DNA from: Cymbidium sinense | Lineage: Eukaryota > Streptophyta > Magnoliopsida > Asparagales > Orchidaceae | Direction: 5' to 3' | Length of the DNA: 64,000 bases | Assembly: GCA_021442155.1 (NCBI GenBank) | Contig: CM038225.1 | Span: 82,596,925-82,660,924 of the forward strand | Shown: in pieces, positions 46,350 through 58,119 of the stretch | Position numbering within the stretch: position 1 is the first letter of the stretch | Layout: every line of letters begins with the position of its first letter | Program-made: the position numbers and the translations under genes | Notes under the pieces: model-generated | Told to the model about the DNA's origin: nothing | Database searches by the model: none | What the model saw: only the letters and a program-made list of their open reading frames with translations

Positions 46350-48377
46350 TCAAGAGTGGGGTGAGAGTCGAAGATGGCTTTCTAAACTTGTAGAAGGAGA
46401 GTAAGATTTAAGCCAACTAACAGAATCAACTTCATTCTCAATAGAAGTATCCAAGATCTTTATGGACAACCAAGGATGAGAGGACTCAAGAAGAGAAGGG
46501 AGATTCCAATGCCCATTATGTATAAGAGTGTGGACCTTTAGGTCATCCGTGAAGTTTAAGTGTTTCAAGCCATTGACACCCAACCAGTAACAAAGAGAGT
46601 GCCCATTACACCAAGGATCATAATAGTAAATACGTAACTCCCTCCCCAACTTGAAAATGTAATTTTTTTCTAAATTTTCAGCAACTTTCACAATCGATTT
46701 CCAAAGTGGAGAAACTCTATAAATGCAAGGATTCCATAGTGATGTATATTTAGCTAAACACCAATTAGCAAAAGGAGTATCTCTCTTACAGATTTTCCAC
46801 ATTAACTTCAGTTTACAGATCAGATTAAGAGAAGAAGCAGAGAGTAACCCAACTCCTCCTTTTTCTTTGGGTAAAGTAGTACGTTCCCAAGAAATAGTGT
46901 GCAACTTTTTAGCCTCCCCTGAATGATAAAAAAATTTTGCTGTAAAAGAGCAGATTTTCTTGATAATACCATCTGGAATAGCCATAGAACGAAACCAGTA
47001 TGATAAGTAACTATTTATTGAAGACCTGATAAGCTGCAACCTTCCCCCTAATGAAAGGAACTTACTTTTCCAGCCTGCCAACCATACATGTAATCTATCA
47101 AAGAGAGGAGTAAAATGAGCCATCTTGATTGTACCTTTTATAAGAGGAAGTCCCAAATATTTGAAAGGGAAAGAGCCCAATTGAATACCCAAAACAGTGT
47201 GAGAATTATCCAATTTCCTTGAAGAGAGACACAAGGATGATTTAGAATAGTTCACCTCAAGACCCAAGTAGTGCTTAAGAGATTGAAGAGTGGACTTGAG
47301 TGAGGTAAATGTAGAGGGATCAGCAGTACCCATCACAAGGAGATCGTCAGCATATAAGAGATGAGAAGAGATTTGTCCAGCCCGAGAGATAGGATTATAT
47401 AATCCTTTGTTAATTTCATTTTCTAACATACATGAAAATGTGTCCATGGCCACTATAAAGAGGAAAGGAGACAATGGGAAACCCTGTCTAAGGCCATTGG
47501 AGGAAGAGAAATAACCTGAGATGTTCCCATTTAACACAATAGAGAAAGGCACATCAGAGATACAAGCTTCCACCCAAGTAGTAAATCTCAAGGGAAAACC
47601 TTTGTCCAGAAGTCGATGGATCAGTGCTTTTCTGTTGATTTTATCAAATGCTTTTTTCAAATCTATTTTGGTTAAAAAATAAGAGCTATTAGAGGTAGAG
47701 AACTCATTGCAAATCTCAAAGGCCATAGCCAGATTATCAGATATGTCTCTTCCTTTAACAAAGGCTGATTGAGAATTATTGATAATAGAGGGGAGATATC
47801 TCTTCATACGATTTGCAAGGATTTTGGCCACCACTTTATAGAATGTATTGCATAAAGAGATAGGACGATAATATTCAATTCTATTGGAATGTTTCACCTT
47901 TGGTATGAAAGTTAAGAGAGTATGCTTGAAACAAGTTGGCCTGGAATTCTTGAAAAAGAAAAGAACTGCATTTACAAAAGATTTACCGGTGATACTCCAA
48001 GAGTCAATATAAAACTTAGAATTGAAACCATCCGGACCTGGCGATTTATTTTCACTGATACTTTTCAAGGTAGCAATAATTTCCTGTTCAGAAACTTCAG
48101 CTTGAAGATCAGCAGCATGATCTAATGAAAGACACATCCCAACAGGAAAATTTTGCACAGGAATAACAAGAGAGTCATCACAATTGAATAGATTCTCATA
48201 ATACCTACAAAAGATAGCAGAAATATCCTTTTGATTAGAGAAGACCCCCAAATCAGTTTGCACTTCTCTAATCAGATTGGAGCTTTTCCTTTCCTTTATA
48301 GAGAGGTAGAGGAATTTTAAATCATCATCAGAATGGGTTAGCCAATGTGCCTTGGCTCTCTGTTTGATCCATAGCAT
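46350..48377 (-). pseudogene. LINE ORF2 reverse transcriptase region (675-codon open frame)
   Basis: The longest open frame in the window. It contains FIPKVKHSNRIEYYRPISLC, KILANRMKRYLP, SQSAFVKGRDISDN, then TKIDLKKAFDKINR with the first catalytic Asp, NGLRQGFPLSPFLFIVAMD, and LLYADDLLVMG with the YADD catalytic pair. These are the ordered RT motifs of plant L1-type LINEs. The downstream FKYLGLPLIKG and LSLGGRLQLIRSSINSYLSY blocks are also typical. The RT core is thus uninterrupted, but the endonuclease upstream and the C-terminal tail are in other frames. Confidence 0.95.
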
Positions 48378-49400
48378 TTTTTTATAAGTAAATCAGAATA
48401 TCTATTTTTAATCTCCTTAGCATCATGAATGAGATAGGTGTTGAAAGGATCAATTTCTAGTTTCCTAAAAACCTCACTTTGTTCAGCTTTTACAATATTG
48501 ATTTGCTGCTGTAAGGGAGAGAGATCCCTATATCTACCTTTCATCATATTTCTAACAAGTTTTAGCTTGATAGAAAGAACATAAAAAGGGTCTCCTTGAA
48601 TGAATTTTTCCAAACCTCAATATCATCTTTAAACCCGTGCTTTAAGGTCCGAATTCAATAGGAAAGCGATGAGATGCCAAAGAGGAGATTGGAGAAGAGT
48701 TACCAAAGGAGAATGATCCATGATCTAGAGAGAGGACTTTATAAAAGGAAGATGGAAACATCTCAATCCAGTTGGAGTTACAAAAGACCATCAATCTTAG
48801 AGTAAATAGGATGTTCCAACCGACAAACGGTAAAATGTAAGCCTGTGCTAGGGAGCTCCATCCAGCCACAATCATTAACACAATCTTTAAATTCCAAAGA
48901 AGAGTTAAGAGAAACCAGATTACCCCCTTGTTTATCCTTGGCACTTAAAGGACAGTTGAAATCACCTAAAATAATCCAAGGGAGAGCATTAACCTCTGGT
49001 AAAACCTTTAAGGAAGACCACAAGGAGGATCTGACAGTAGATTCATTTTCTGCATAGATACTTGTCAAGAGAAAGCTATTAACCCTGTGAGCGTAAACAC
49101 GACCATGGATGAATTGCTCAGACTTACATAATAACTCAAAATTCAACCTGATTGCCATTTGATCCATATGCGACCACCACTAGCACAATCAAAATTATTT
49201 ACACAGGATTCTGAAGTAAATAAATTATAAGAAGAAACCTGATTGATATGCAAAGGATTAATATGAACTTTGGTTTCCAGAAGACAAAGAAGATCTAGAT
49301 GAGAGTCTTTAATAAGCTTTCTGATGGAAAGTCTTCCAGCAGATAAACCCTAACATTCCAACTACCAATTGATATTTGATTCATTGGGAGGAGAAGAAGC
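48338..49400 (-). pseudogene. LINE ORF2 endonuclease and linker
   Basis: Frames at about 49170-49390 give WNVRGL, then LLCLLETK with the catalytic Glu, and GGRIWI. Frame 48778-49167 gives VNSFLLTSIYAENEST and LPWIILGDFNCPLSAKDKQG, with the GDFN block. These belong to the endonuclease/exonuclease/phosphatase fold that nicks target DNA. Frames 48642-48944 and 48338-48613 continue the C-terminal part and the linker to RT. At least three frame changes break it. Confidence 0.9.
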
Positions 49401-50631
49401 GTTTCTTACCCTTTTTCTTGTTACCTTTAAGAGGAGTCGGAAGGGGTTGAGAAGAAGAAGAGATGTTCCCTCCTTCCATGAGGATGCTGCTAACTTCTTT
49501 ATTCCCTTTATCAATAACAATGAAAAGAGGTCAAGGGTAACCACAGAAACGACACCAAGAGAGAGCTGATCAGCTGTATGAATATGGTCAGTCGAATCCT
49601 TAAAAAGAGCAGAAACATGAAAACACGAAGGATCCTCCTGAGGTGGAGAATGAGATGGAGACTGATTTAGGTCTGCTATAGAGGAAGAGGGAAGACAGGT
49701 AGAAACCACCATAGTCTTATCACCTGATATGGAATTAGTAATAGGAGGAGGGGAAGGCCTGATAGTAACAGTTGAATGAGGGGGAGGAGGGTGTATGGGA
49801 ATATACTCCTTGTAATGTGGTGGGAGGTTTAGGAGGGGCCCGACTACGGCTGCGACCACTGGGAGGAAGAGGAGCGGTCAAGAGGACACGCAAATCGTGA
49901 GAGAAAGTATTAATTCAGCAAACGACGGTTTCCAATAAACGATCGCATGAACCGTTTCCCATTTAAATTAATCGGAATCGTATCAGGAAGAGGAGAAGAA
50001 GTGGAGATTTGGACACAAATACGCGCAAATGTAATCCGAGATCTAGCCGCGGTAAGATGGTCCACGGCCAAGGGGACACCGATTTTGCTAGCAACCTTAG
50101 AGAAACCCACCTCGTTCCAACAGCAAAGGGGGAAATTAGGGAGTTTAATCCAAATTGGAATCTCAGAGATAGGATCGTTCGAAGGCCGAAAGTCCCAAGT
50201 CCATTTTTGGAAAATGAAAGACCGTTGAGAAAACAAGTGATTCCACACCAAATCATAATCCTCTTGAGTTGAACTTAACAGAAATAATCACCTTCGAATG
50301 TAAGAAGATCGAGCGTACCTTTGAAGCTCCATTTCTTTTTAATAGCGGCTAACAAGGATCCATAGTAAGGTCTCTTACCAATTGAATGACCGATTAGAGA
50401 GAGATGCCATTCTTGCTTTCCGGCAGACAAATCATCCTCTGAGAAGTCCACTTCATTGGAATCCGACGGCACAAACGCAAGAGGGACGGATTGGGCATTT
50501 CCATGCAAGCAATAGATCTTTCCAAACAGAGAGAGATCCTGGTTTAGGAGAGATGGAAGGGTGCATATGAGGAGATGATGTTAAGGGGGGAAAAGAACCG
50601 CTAGCGATCGGGCTAACCATCCTCATGGTCA
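49362..50631 (-). pseudogene. LINE ORF1 (DUF4283-type RNA-binding protein)
   Basis: A Met codon lies at 50629-50631. The frame at 50275-50508 includes SLIGHSIGKRPYYGSLLAAI and KKKWSFKGTLDLL. The frame at 49910-50251 includes YDLVWNHLF-type and SEIPIWIKLPNFPLCCWNEV and SKIGVPLAVDHLTA. This is the DUF4283 domain of plant LINE ORF1 proteins, which bind the element's RNA. The CCHC knuckle that often follows is not seen. A proline/serine-rich C-terminus (49362-49859) overlaps the start of ORF2. Two frameshifts separate the parts. Confidence 0.85.
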
Positions 50632-50810
50632 TGCCTGACCTCCGGACGAGCCGGAGGTCAGAGGATGAGGGAGGGAAGGGACAAATACCCGGAGGAAGAA
50701 TGCAGGGTAATAGAAGGAAAAGAGAAGCTAAACGGAGAAGATGGAGGAGGAGGAGGCGGAGCCAGGGGAGCGCCGAGAGAGCCCTAGCCGCGGGTGCAAA
50801 TTTTCCAGTT
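50632..50810 (-). other. LINE 5' UTR
   Basis: GC-richer, purine-rich on the plus strand (GGAGGAGGAGG, 50742-50760), between the ORF1 start and the target duplication. May contain the internal promoter; no motif identified. Confidence 0.6.
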
Positions 50811-50824
50811 ATTAATGCAGTGTT
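50811..50824. repeat. LINE target-site duplication, right copy
   Basis: ATTAATGCAGTGTT, identical to 44718-44731. Confidence 0.95.
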
Positions 50825-51829
50825 GTCCCTAGTTTAGCTTTTTTTAAAATCATTTTGTGTTTAAAATAAAAAATACATCATTATGACAGAGTAAATCAAA
50901 TTAAATATATAATTTTTTTAAAAATAGTTTATCGATTTCGATTCAATTTATTTTGATTGGCTTTGTTTTTAAAAGATTTTAAATGATTTGATGTGAGTTG
51001 ATTTAATAGTTTACTTCAAATTGATTATTAAAATATTTATAAAATAAAATAAAATAAATAAATAAATTATGATTTCACCCTAAAAACCCTAAAGCCGCTT
51101 GCTACCGCGATTGATGTTTATTTTTGGGATTTATATTAATTTATTTTTACTCAAATAAAACGTTAAAAAAATAAATTTCTAAATTTAATTTATATCAAAT
51201 CAAACAACTATAAAATATTTTAGATACACTATATGTTTTATATATATATATATTTTTAATATATTGTATTTTTCAGTCAATTAAATATTCTCTAATTTCT
51301 TTCTTCATCCAAATTTAAAAATTAATATATAAATAAATATAAATCAAATCCCTCTACTATTACGCCCTTATTCATTATAAATGATAATCATATTACTTTC
51401 TTCCAAACTGCAGAAATTTATTTATTTATTTTTTTGGGCATATATTTTTTAAGTGAGCCGTCAAATTATACATTTTTAATTTTGTTATTTACATATATAT
51501 TGTTTGATAATTTTTTATTAGACTATATCACAGGTTCGAGTTAACTATTTGTTTATTATGCATAAACCATGAATTTTTACCCTTTTATTTATTTATTTAT
51601 TTTAAGAAACTCAACCGTCGCTTTGCATTTGGCTTATGCTACTATTTTAGGCAAGTTTCAATTTAAGCTTTATTAGGAGCGGCAGTGCCGCCACCATAAT
51701 TCATGGAAAGAAAGATATTAAGGATAACAAGAGATGAAATTTTTTATTTTAATTTCAATATATTAATCAATTATTTAAAATATATGATAATAATGTCTAT
51801 TTATAAAAATAGAGTTAAAAATATATATG
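50825..51829. other. AT-rich intergenic stretch
   Basis: No gene recognised. Short TA run near 51240-51252 and low-complexity A/T tracts only. Confidence 0.5.
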
Positions 51830-52690
51830 ATAAAAATTCTAAGATGATGATCCGGTGAAAGTGGACAAGCGGTAGTCAAATAATGATGATCGTTCGGTAA
51901 TTCAATGTTGACAATTGGTTGATTGTTGAGCGTTGGTGATTGAATGTCAATGATTGAGTATCAACATAGTGACTATAGAGGCAGATGGTGGTGATCCAAT
52001 AATAACTTGGTGGTGATCTGATGATGATAATCAAAAGATAGTCTAACGACGATAGTGATGACATAACCATGACAGTTAGGTGGCAATCCAATGACGATTG
52101 TTAGGAGGCGACGATGATAGATGTCAGGAGGTGAGCCGATAATAGTAATCGGGCGATGGTCCAGTGACGATAATCAGCGACGGTCCAGTAACATTGGTCG
52201 AGCGATGATCCATGACAGTTGTGAGACAATGGACTGATGATGGCAGTTAAGTGGTGGGAAAACGACGGTGGCTAGGCAGTTGCCTGTGATGGCCCTTTAA
52301 AAACTGTATTTAATCTCCAGCTTCTAGGTCTCTTCATGTGAAATATGAGAACTGTTTTATAGATTTTACAAGCGACATTCTTTTAAATATAAACAAAATT
52401 CAACAACTTGATCATATAGCTTGGAATGATCCCCTCGACCAAAAAATATTTTTTAGGCACTTGAGTGCCCAATAAAATTGAAGGTATAATATCTTAAGCT
52501 CCTTAGTTGCTTGATTTGATTTAAGTATGTCATTTTAAAGGCTATTTTTGTGCTTATTATCTCTAAAATTTTAACTATATTTTAGGTGTTTGATCAAGAC
52601 TCCTATAAACTCGATTTGGATCACTTTTGATGTTATTGAGTTTGTCTTGTAGAGAGAATTAGCTTAACTATATGTTTATTAGAACTTAGA
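51830..52690. repeat. Unclassified interspersed repeat, copy A, with degenerate minisatellite
   Basis: The first 460 bp are irregular repeats of GATGATCCG/GGTGATCTG/GACGATAATC-like units. The tail (52310-52690) aligns with the tail of copy B: CTTCATGTGAA, AATATAAACAAAATTC against AATACAAGCAAAATCC, TTTAGGCACTTGAGTGCCCAA against TTTAAGTATTTGAATGCTCAA. Fewer CpG than copy B, consistent with age and deamination. No gene. Confidence 0.65.
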
Positions 52691-54398
52691 TGGCCAACAT
52701 TTTAATTTTAGAAATTATGTAATTATATATGAACATTGATATATCAAAGTGAGATGAGTTAATTATAAACATTTTATCACTAATCCAAAGGTCTGGCAAT
52801 AACAAAATGAAAAGTTTTTTTTGGTTAACCTCTTGCATTCATCCATTACTTCAACATTTGCAACCTCAGTTTAGGCTAATTATATAATTCTCAATCTTGC
52901 AATTATTCTTTTGTGCATTCTTTGAATCACTAAGCTATCGTCTCCCTCTTCACCATCTTTTAATTAGATTATCATAGTTACATGACATTGTGGTTGTTTT
53001 GATTGTCACGATCTTTTAAGGTCAAACTAATCATCGACACTATCATTTCTCCGAGAATGAATCCTTGCATCCCACTTACACTTTGATCTCATAAATCTTT
53101 CTTCAAAATGATGTTGGGCTAAAATTTCACCACTACCCAATATGCTTTTGAATCATCTAATCCCTTTGAAGGTTCTCCTGCTATAAATGCCCCTTCAAAT
53201 TCTTTTGAGTTATCTCAACATGTGTATGATCGCTTAATTTAGAACAATAAGACTTATTATGATTGATTAACAAGCAACAACCTTTGTAGGTATGCCATAC
53301 ATTTTTAAGTTTAGGCATCTCTTTTCAAATGACAAGAAATTTCGAAGTTGTATTGACTTTTCATATGTTATTCCCTCCTACTATGGTTCAAGCTAATGAA
53401 TCCCCTCTCCTGTCCTTAGGAAAGGTGTTGTGAGCCCTTTAGAAACTCTATCCCTCTCTAATGTTTTATATATCTCAAATATTTTTTAAATAACTTTGCT
53501 AGATCACTTTTATTTTAAGTATCATATATATTATGTAACATTCTAGCCATAACACTATATCATTTAAGATCTTAGTTTGGAGAAGATATTTGATGAAAGT
53601 GTTTTTGTTAGTAATGTGTGCTACTTGATAATAGATGTTCCTTTTAGTCTTTCCACCAATTTTATTTCTTTTTACCAGCATAGTTTCTTTGGCTATCCTC
53701 TTCCCAATAGACTTTAGGATTTGTTTTTTTTTGTTATTTTCATATTTACACTCATATTTTACTAGTATGCATATAAAATAGGTAAACAAAATTGCATAGT
53801 TTTTTTGTATCCTCTATCATAATTGATATTCACATCCTTTAAGTCAATTCACTTTAACATTTGGGTTTTTGTTTGATACTTTCTAATTTAGACTAATATT
53901 ATTTTGTAATCTTTATTAATAATTTTTCAAAAGCTATATGAGTTTACTTATTTAAATGTCGCTCTAAGATCTTCTATTTATTTCAATCCCTATATTAATA
54001 AAAAAAGATTTTATTTTTTTTTCTTTCATTAAATTGTTGTGTATTAATAGAGCTTTAAATTTAAGCAATAATAATTTGCATATATGCCACTAATATTATT
54101 TATCAAGCTTCTTGCTCCTTTCTCTTAATAGAATGATATTATTGAACATAAAATTACCACCTTCAAAATTTTATAAAATATTGTTATTTCATATAAATTT
54201 TGCTTGTTAACTATAAGGAGATGTTGTCTTAACTTTATGTTAGATCACATATTATCAATCTCCATTCTTCATCTCACTACAAGAAAAGCAATGAATTATC
54301 ATCAAAGTTATAGATGAATTTAAAATGTCTTTCTAATAGTGAGTAAGTTTGCTTGCTACATGTTCACTAGATTGGAGTTTTGTACAAGTTCCAAATAA
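52691..54398. other. Intergenic, nothing assignable
   Basis: AT-rich with scattered short frames on both strands (for example 53499-53789 minus, Lys/Asn-rich). No domain recognised; may be degraded transposon sequence. Confidence 0.4.
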
Positions 54399-54406
54399 AG
54401 TGGCAA

Positions 54407-54642
54407 CGGGGGCGGAACCAGTCACTTTTTTCATGGTGGGCAAATTAATTATCAAAATTTCAAACAAATTTTTTTATTATCATTTATTAATTTTTAGGGT
54501 GGGCAAACTAATAAAATGAAAAAAATAATTATTTTTATTGGGTAAGATTTTTTATTTTTATTTTTTTTTTTAAAAACTATAATATAAAAAAAATTGAGGG
54601 TGGGCAATTTCCCACCCACGCTTATGCGTGAGTCCGCCCCTG
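54407..54642. mobile_element. hAT-type MITE, 236 bp
   Basis: Flanked by a perfect 8-bp duplication AGTGGCAA (54399-54406 and 54643-54650). Terminal inverted repeats: left CGGGGGCGGAACCAGTCAC, right read inward CAGGGGCGGACTCACGCAT. The CAGGGGCGGA terminus is widely seen in plant hAT MITEs. The interior is AT-rich with subterminal repeats (GGTGGGCAAATTA, GGGTGGGCAA) and no coding capacity, so it needs a transposase from elsewhere. Confidence 0.9.
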
Positions 54643-54650
54643 AGTGGCAA

Positions 54651-56248
54651 GTACTTTTAGTGCTTTTCTTAAAAGAACCCTTAATAAGTTTTGACAAGAA
54701 ATTTTAATTTGCAAGTGAATGCTTTAATCGAGTACCTAAGATCTTTGGAAACCCATGTTTGATTAGTAGGCAACTTCATCGATTCTTTAAGTGAATTTAA
54801 ATATTCTAATATTGGGGATCAAACAAGACCTCCTTTAGGTGAGTTGTTGAGTTTCATGTCGAAGTGAGTAAGATTTTGAGTGACTTTAAGCATGATAATT
54901 CATAAGTAATTGGTAATAACATTGGTTCAAGTTCCTATGATGACTTGATCAATTTGATCCAAATAAATATTGTTATATACAGAATATTTTGAAATTCAAG
55001 TTATACTCAAACTCTATTCCATCTTAATAAAAAAATAAGGAGCCATTTTGAGTCAAATTATTTTATTTTATTTATATTTAAGCATATAATAAAATATCTT
55101 TGATAGTTTATATGCATATATACATATAGTAATGTTGCACGTGCACCAAGTGTACATGAATAAATTTAAAAATATTAATATAAAAAATAAAATTTACAAT
55201 TTTATGTTTTAATGAAAAAATTAATAAACTTAAAATTATAAGTAATAATAATATAATTGAATTATAAGAGAAAGTTCTAACAAATATTAATTAACATTTG
55301 TTTTAAGGAAAAAATATATAATACAATTAAATGAAGATTAAATCATGTATAAACCAAAATTTGTAAACTATAAATTCAAATAAATATTAATCCCAACTTT
55401 GAAATTTTTTACATATTAATGATTGAATATGATATAGAAAAAAATGAGATGACGAATGGTCTAATTTATTAAGATTTTTGATAAATTGTAGATGCTATAA
55501 GAATTAGATTATCAAATTTAATTTAAATATATTATCATATTTTATCAAAAATATTTAAGATTTTCTTTGCATAGAAATAATTAATTAGATAAAAGAAAAA
55601 AATAATAAGTGTGCATATAACACTAAATAAATATAATACAATTTGTAATTAATCAATATAAATATTAATTTAAAATATAATCATTTGAAGGTTAATATAT
55701 TTTAAATTATTATATCATTGAACATGAACAATAAATATTTATTTAATATATTTTGTGATAAAGATGTAAACTGTTTATTTAAATATACAAAAATGGAATA
55801 AATAATAAAGATGTATAAATAATAGACTTTATAAAAATGTTATTTATTTATGATATATGTCAACACAACTAATCATAATTTAAGAACAAAAATGAAAGCT
55901 TAAATTATTAATTATAAAAATAAGTAAATTAAAATATTATGCAAATAAGAAAATGATAATGTAAATCAAGTATTTTGACTTGATGAAATTGTATTATAGA
56001 ATAAATACACTTTTTCAATAAATGATGTTTAATCTTTCTTCAATTTGATTTTTTTAGATCTTCTATAAAAGTCCTTTTCTCATTACGAGATATCATTCCA
56101 TTGAATACAAATTAAATTAATTTAACGAAAGCTACACATACTAAGAAAATATCTATTTATTTTATATTATCTAGTTATTAAAATTAATTAATGTAAATAT
56201 CTAATTATTTTAAATTAATGTTACATAGATATTAAAGATTAATTTTTA

Positions 56249-56297
<49 letters not shown>

Positions 56298-57229
56298 GAA
56301 TATTGGATAATTATTATTTATTCATTAATTATCAATTAAGTAATATATTTGATTTCTTTTAAAATACTTTATATATGTGGTTTACAATGCTATTTTGTAT
56401 TTTATTTATTTCTTACATATACTATATACTATATGTATTTCATTAATTAATATTTTCTAAGAAATTACAAAATTAAAATTGTTGTTATATATTGTAGGTT
56501 TATGATAGAATTCAAATAATAAGTAATATAAATTCTCAAAAAGGAAAGGTAAACTCAACATTAAATAAATAATATAAATATGATAATTAGCTTTGTTGAT
56601 TTTAATTTAAAAATTCTCACAGTGATCGAAAAACATAATTAATATATAATATATAAAAAAAATTTAATTTGATATAATACAAATAGGTTTTAATGTAGTT
56701 TGAATGATAAATATTTTTAAAAACTATATTTTAAAGTCAAATAAAAAACTTAGATTTTAATCTCCTAAGATCTCTCAAATATCAAATATAATGTCCTTAA
56801 TATAATAATTTATTTTTTACATAGAACTGAGTGAAAGTATTTTTTAGCAACAATCAAACGATAATTAAGAAAGAACAATGAAATTATAGAACTTAATAAA
56901 TTTAAAAAGTGTAGATTTGGATGACCTATGTTTAAAACGGACGTATGAGAGATTTATCTTTATCTTTGATCACATAATCAAATAGATTCACAAAAAAAAA
57001 AAAAATCTTAAAATAGATGTATTATTAGATAAGAATATAGAAGATCGTGAAAATAAAATTTTGAAGAACTAAATAGATAGAAACCATATATATAAGTAGA
57101 AAATAATGATTAACCTAAACGACACATTTGATTTAAATAATTTAATTTTTTATTTTTAAATAAAAAATGCCATTTCATATATATAATCTACAAGCCTTTG
57201 TATAAATCACACCCATACAAAATAGGAAA
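54651..57229. other. Very AT-rich intergenic stretch
   Basis: No gene or classified repeat. Contains a (TA)n run at 56254-56293 and many homopolymer-like A/T tracts; composition changes sharply at about 55.1 kb, from where it is almost only A and T. Confidence 0.5.
56254..56293. repeat. (TA)n microsatellite
   Basis: About 20 TA units. Confidence 0.9.
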
Positions 57230-57458
57230 ATTTACATACATTCACACAATTCTTATACATTTTCATATCTAACACATAAAATTTGATATCTACAAAAATG
57301 TCACTTTTCTTATGCATAAAAATGTGTATTTCACTTTAAAAGGAAATGATGTGTTATTTTTGATGAGATAATAGAGATTTAGATGCTATTTAAAAAAATA
57401 AGAAGGTTTAGATGGTAGATATATAAATATATAAGAATTATGTGCTATGTATGTAAAT
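57230..57458. mobile_element. Putative MITE with about 42-bp inverted repeats
   Basis: Left arm 57230-57271 (ATTTACATACATTCACACAA then TTCTTATA) pairs with the right arm ending 57458, which read inward is ATTTACATACATAGCACATA then ATTCTTATA, with few mismatches over about 42 bp. The interior has no ORF. No clear target duplication, so the superfamily is open. Confidence 0.6.
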
Positions 57459-57530
57459 CATCAAAAAAATATTTGATGTTTCATGTAATATACATGGCCA
57501 CCTTTTGACTTCAACAGAATAGCCATAATT

Positions 57531-57641
57531 AATTTTAAACTAAAAAAAAATCAATTTTATGTAATATTTAATTTTTATATATATATATATATATATATAA
57601 TTAAATATTACATAAATTGAATTTTTTTTTGTAGTTTAAAA
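57531..57641. repeat. Long AT-rich palindrome around a (TA)n core
   Basis: Arms of about 45 bp: ATTTTAAACTA, poly-A, CAATTTTATGTAATATTTAA on the left and the reverse complement on the right (TTAAATATTACATAAATTGA, poly-T, TAGTTTAAAAT), joined by TA repeats. Could be a small foldback MITE; no duplication identified. Confidence 0.8.
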
Positions 57642-58119
57642 TAGGGCTGTGTCACCAAAAATGTATGTAAGTTGATAAGTTAATATAGAGATATGGGCTT
57701 TGATGTGAGACATGCTTTTGGCTACTATAGGCCTAATTGACTATGGCTACAAGAATAACCTATGCCGGAAATCTGCATGTGGTATGCCAATGGTAATGTT
57801 GGCCAACAATGAGTGTGGGATTGGCCTGCATGGTGCATAATATTGGGTGATAATATTGGGTGATTGAGAATTCATATTTTAAAAATAAAAAATAGAATAT
57901 ATTTTTTATAATCTTAAAAATAAATTAATTTCTTAAGCTAATAAAAGCTTTTGAAGTTTTGATCAAATAGATATTAATAGTATCTAAATTTTTAAAAATA
58001 AATATTAAAAAAATAAATGGTTTTGAAAAACTAAGACAACTCTGCTATAATTATTTACAACCACACGAAAATCTCTTATTCTTATGTCTCAATTATCTTT
58101 TTTCTTTTTACAAGAAAAA

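Larger units (their letters stand above)
44732..50810 (-). mobile_element. L1-type LINE retrotransposon, full length, broken ORFs
   Basis: On the minus strand: 5' UTR, ORF1, ORF2 (endonuclease, RT, C-terminal zinc-binding region), a 1.1 kb 3' UTR with tandem repeats, and a short A tail (T run at 44732-44738 on the plus strand). A perfect 14-bp direct repeat flanks it, the mark of target-primed insertion. The length of 6.1 kb and the presence of ORF1 indicate a full-length copy. ORF2 is split into five frames, so it is not autonomous now. Confidence 0.95.

Noticed and set aside
52700..54390. Possible decayed coding sequence (several short readable stretches)
   Set aside because: No consistent family motif in any frame.
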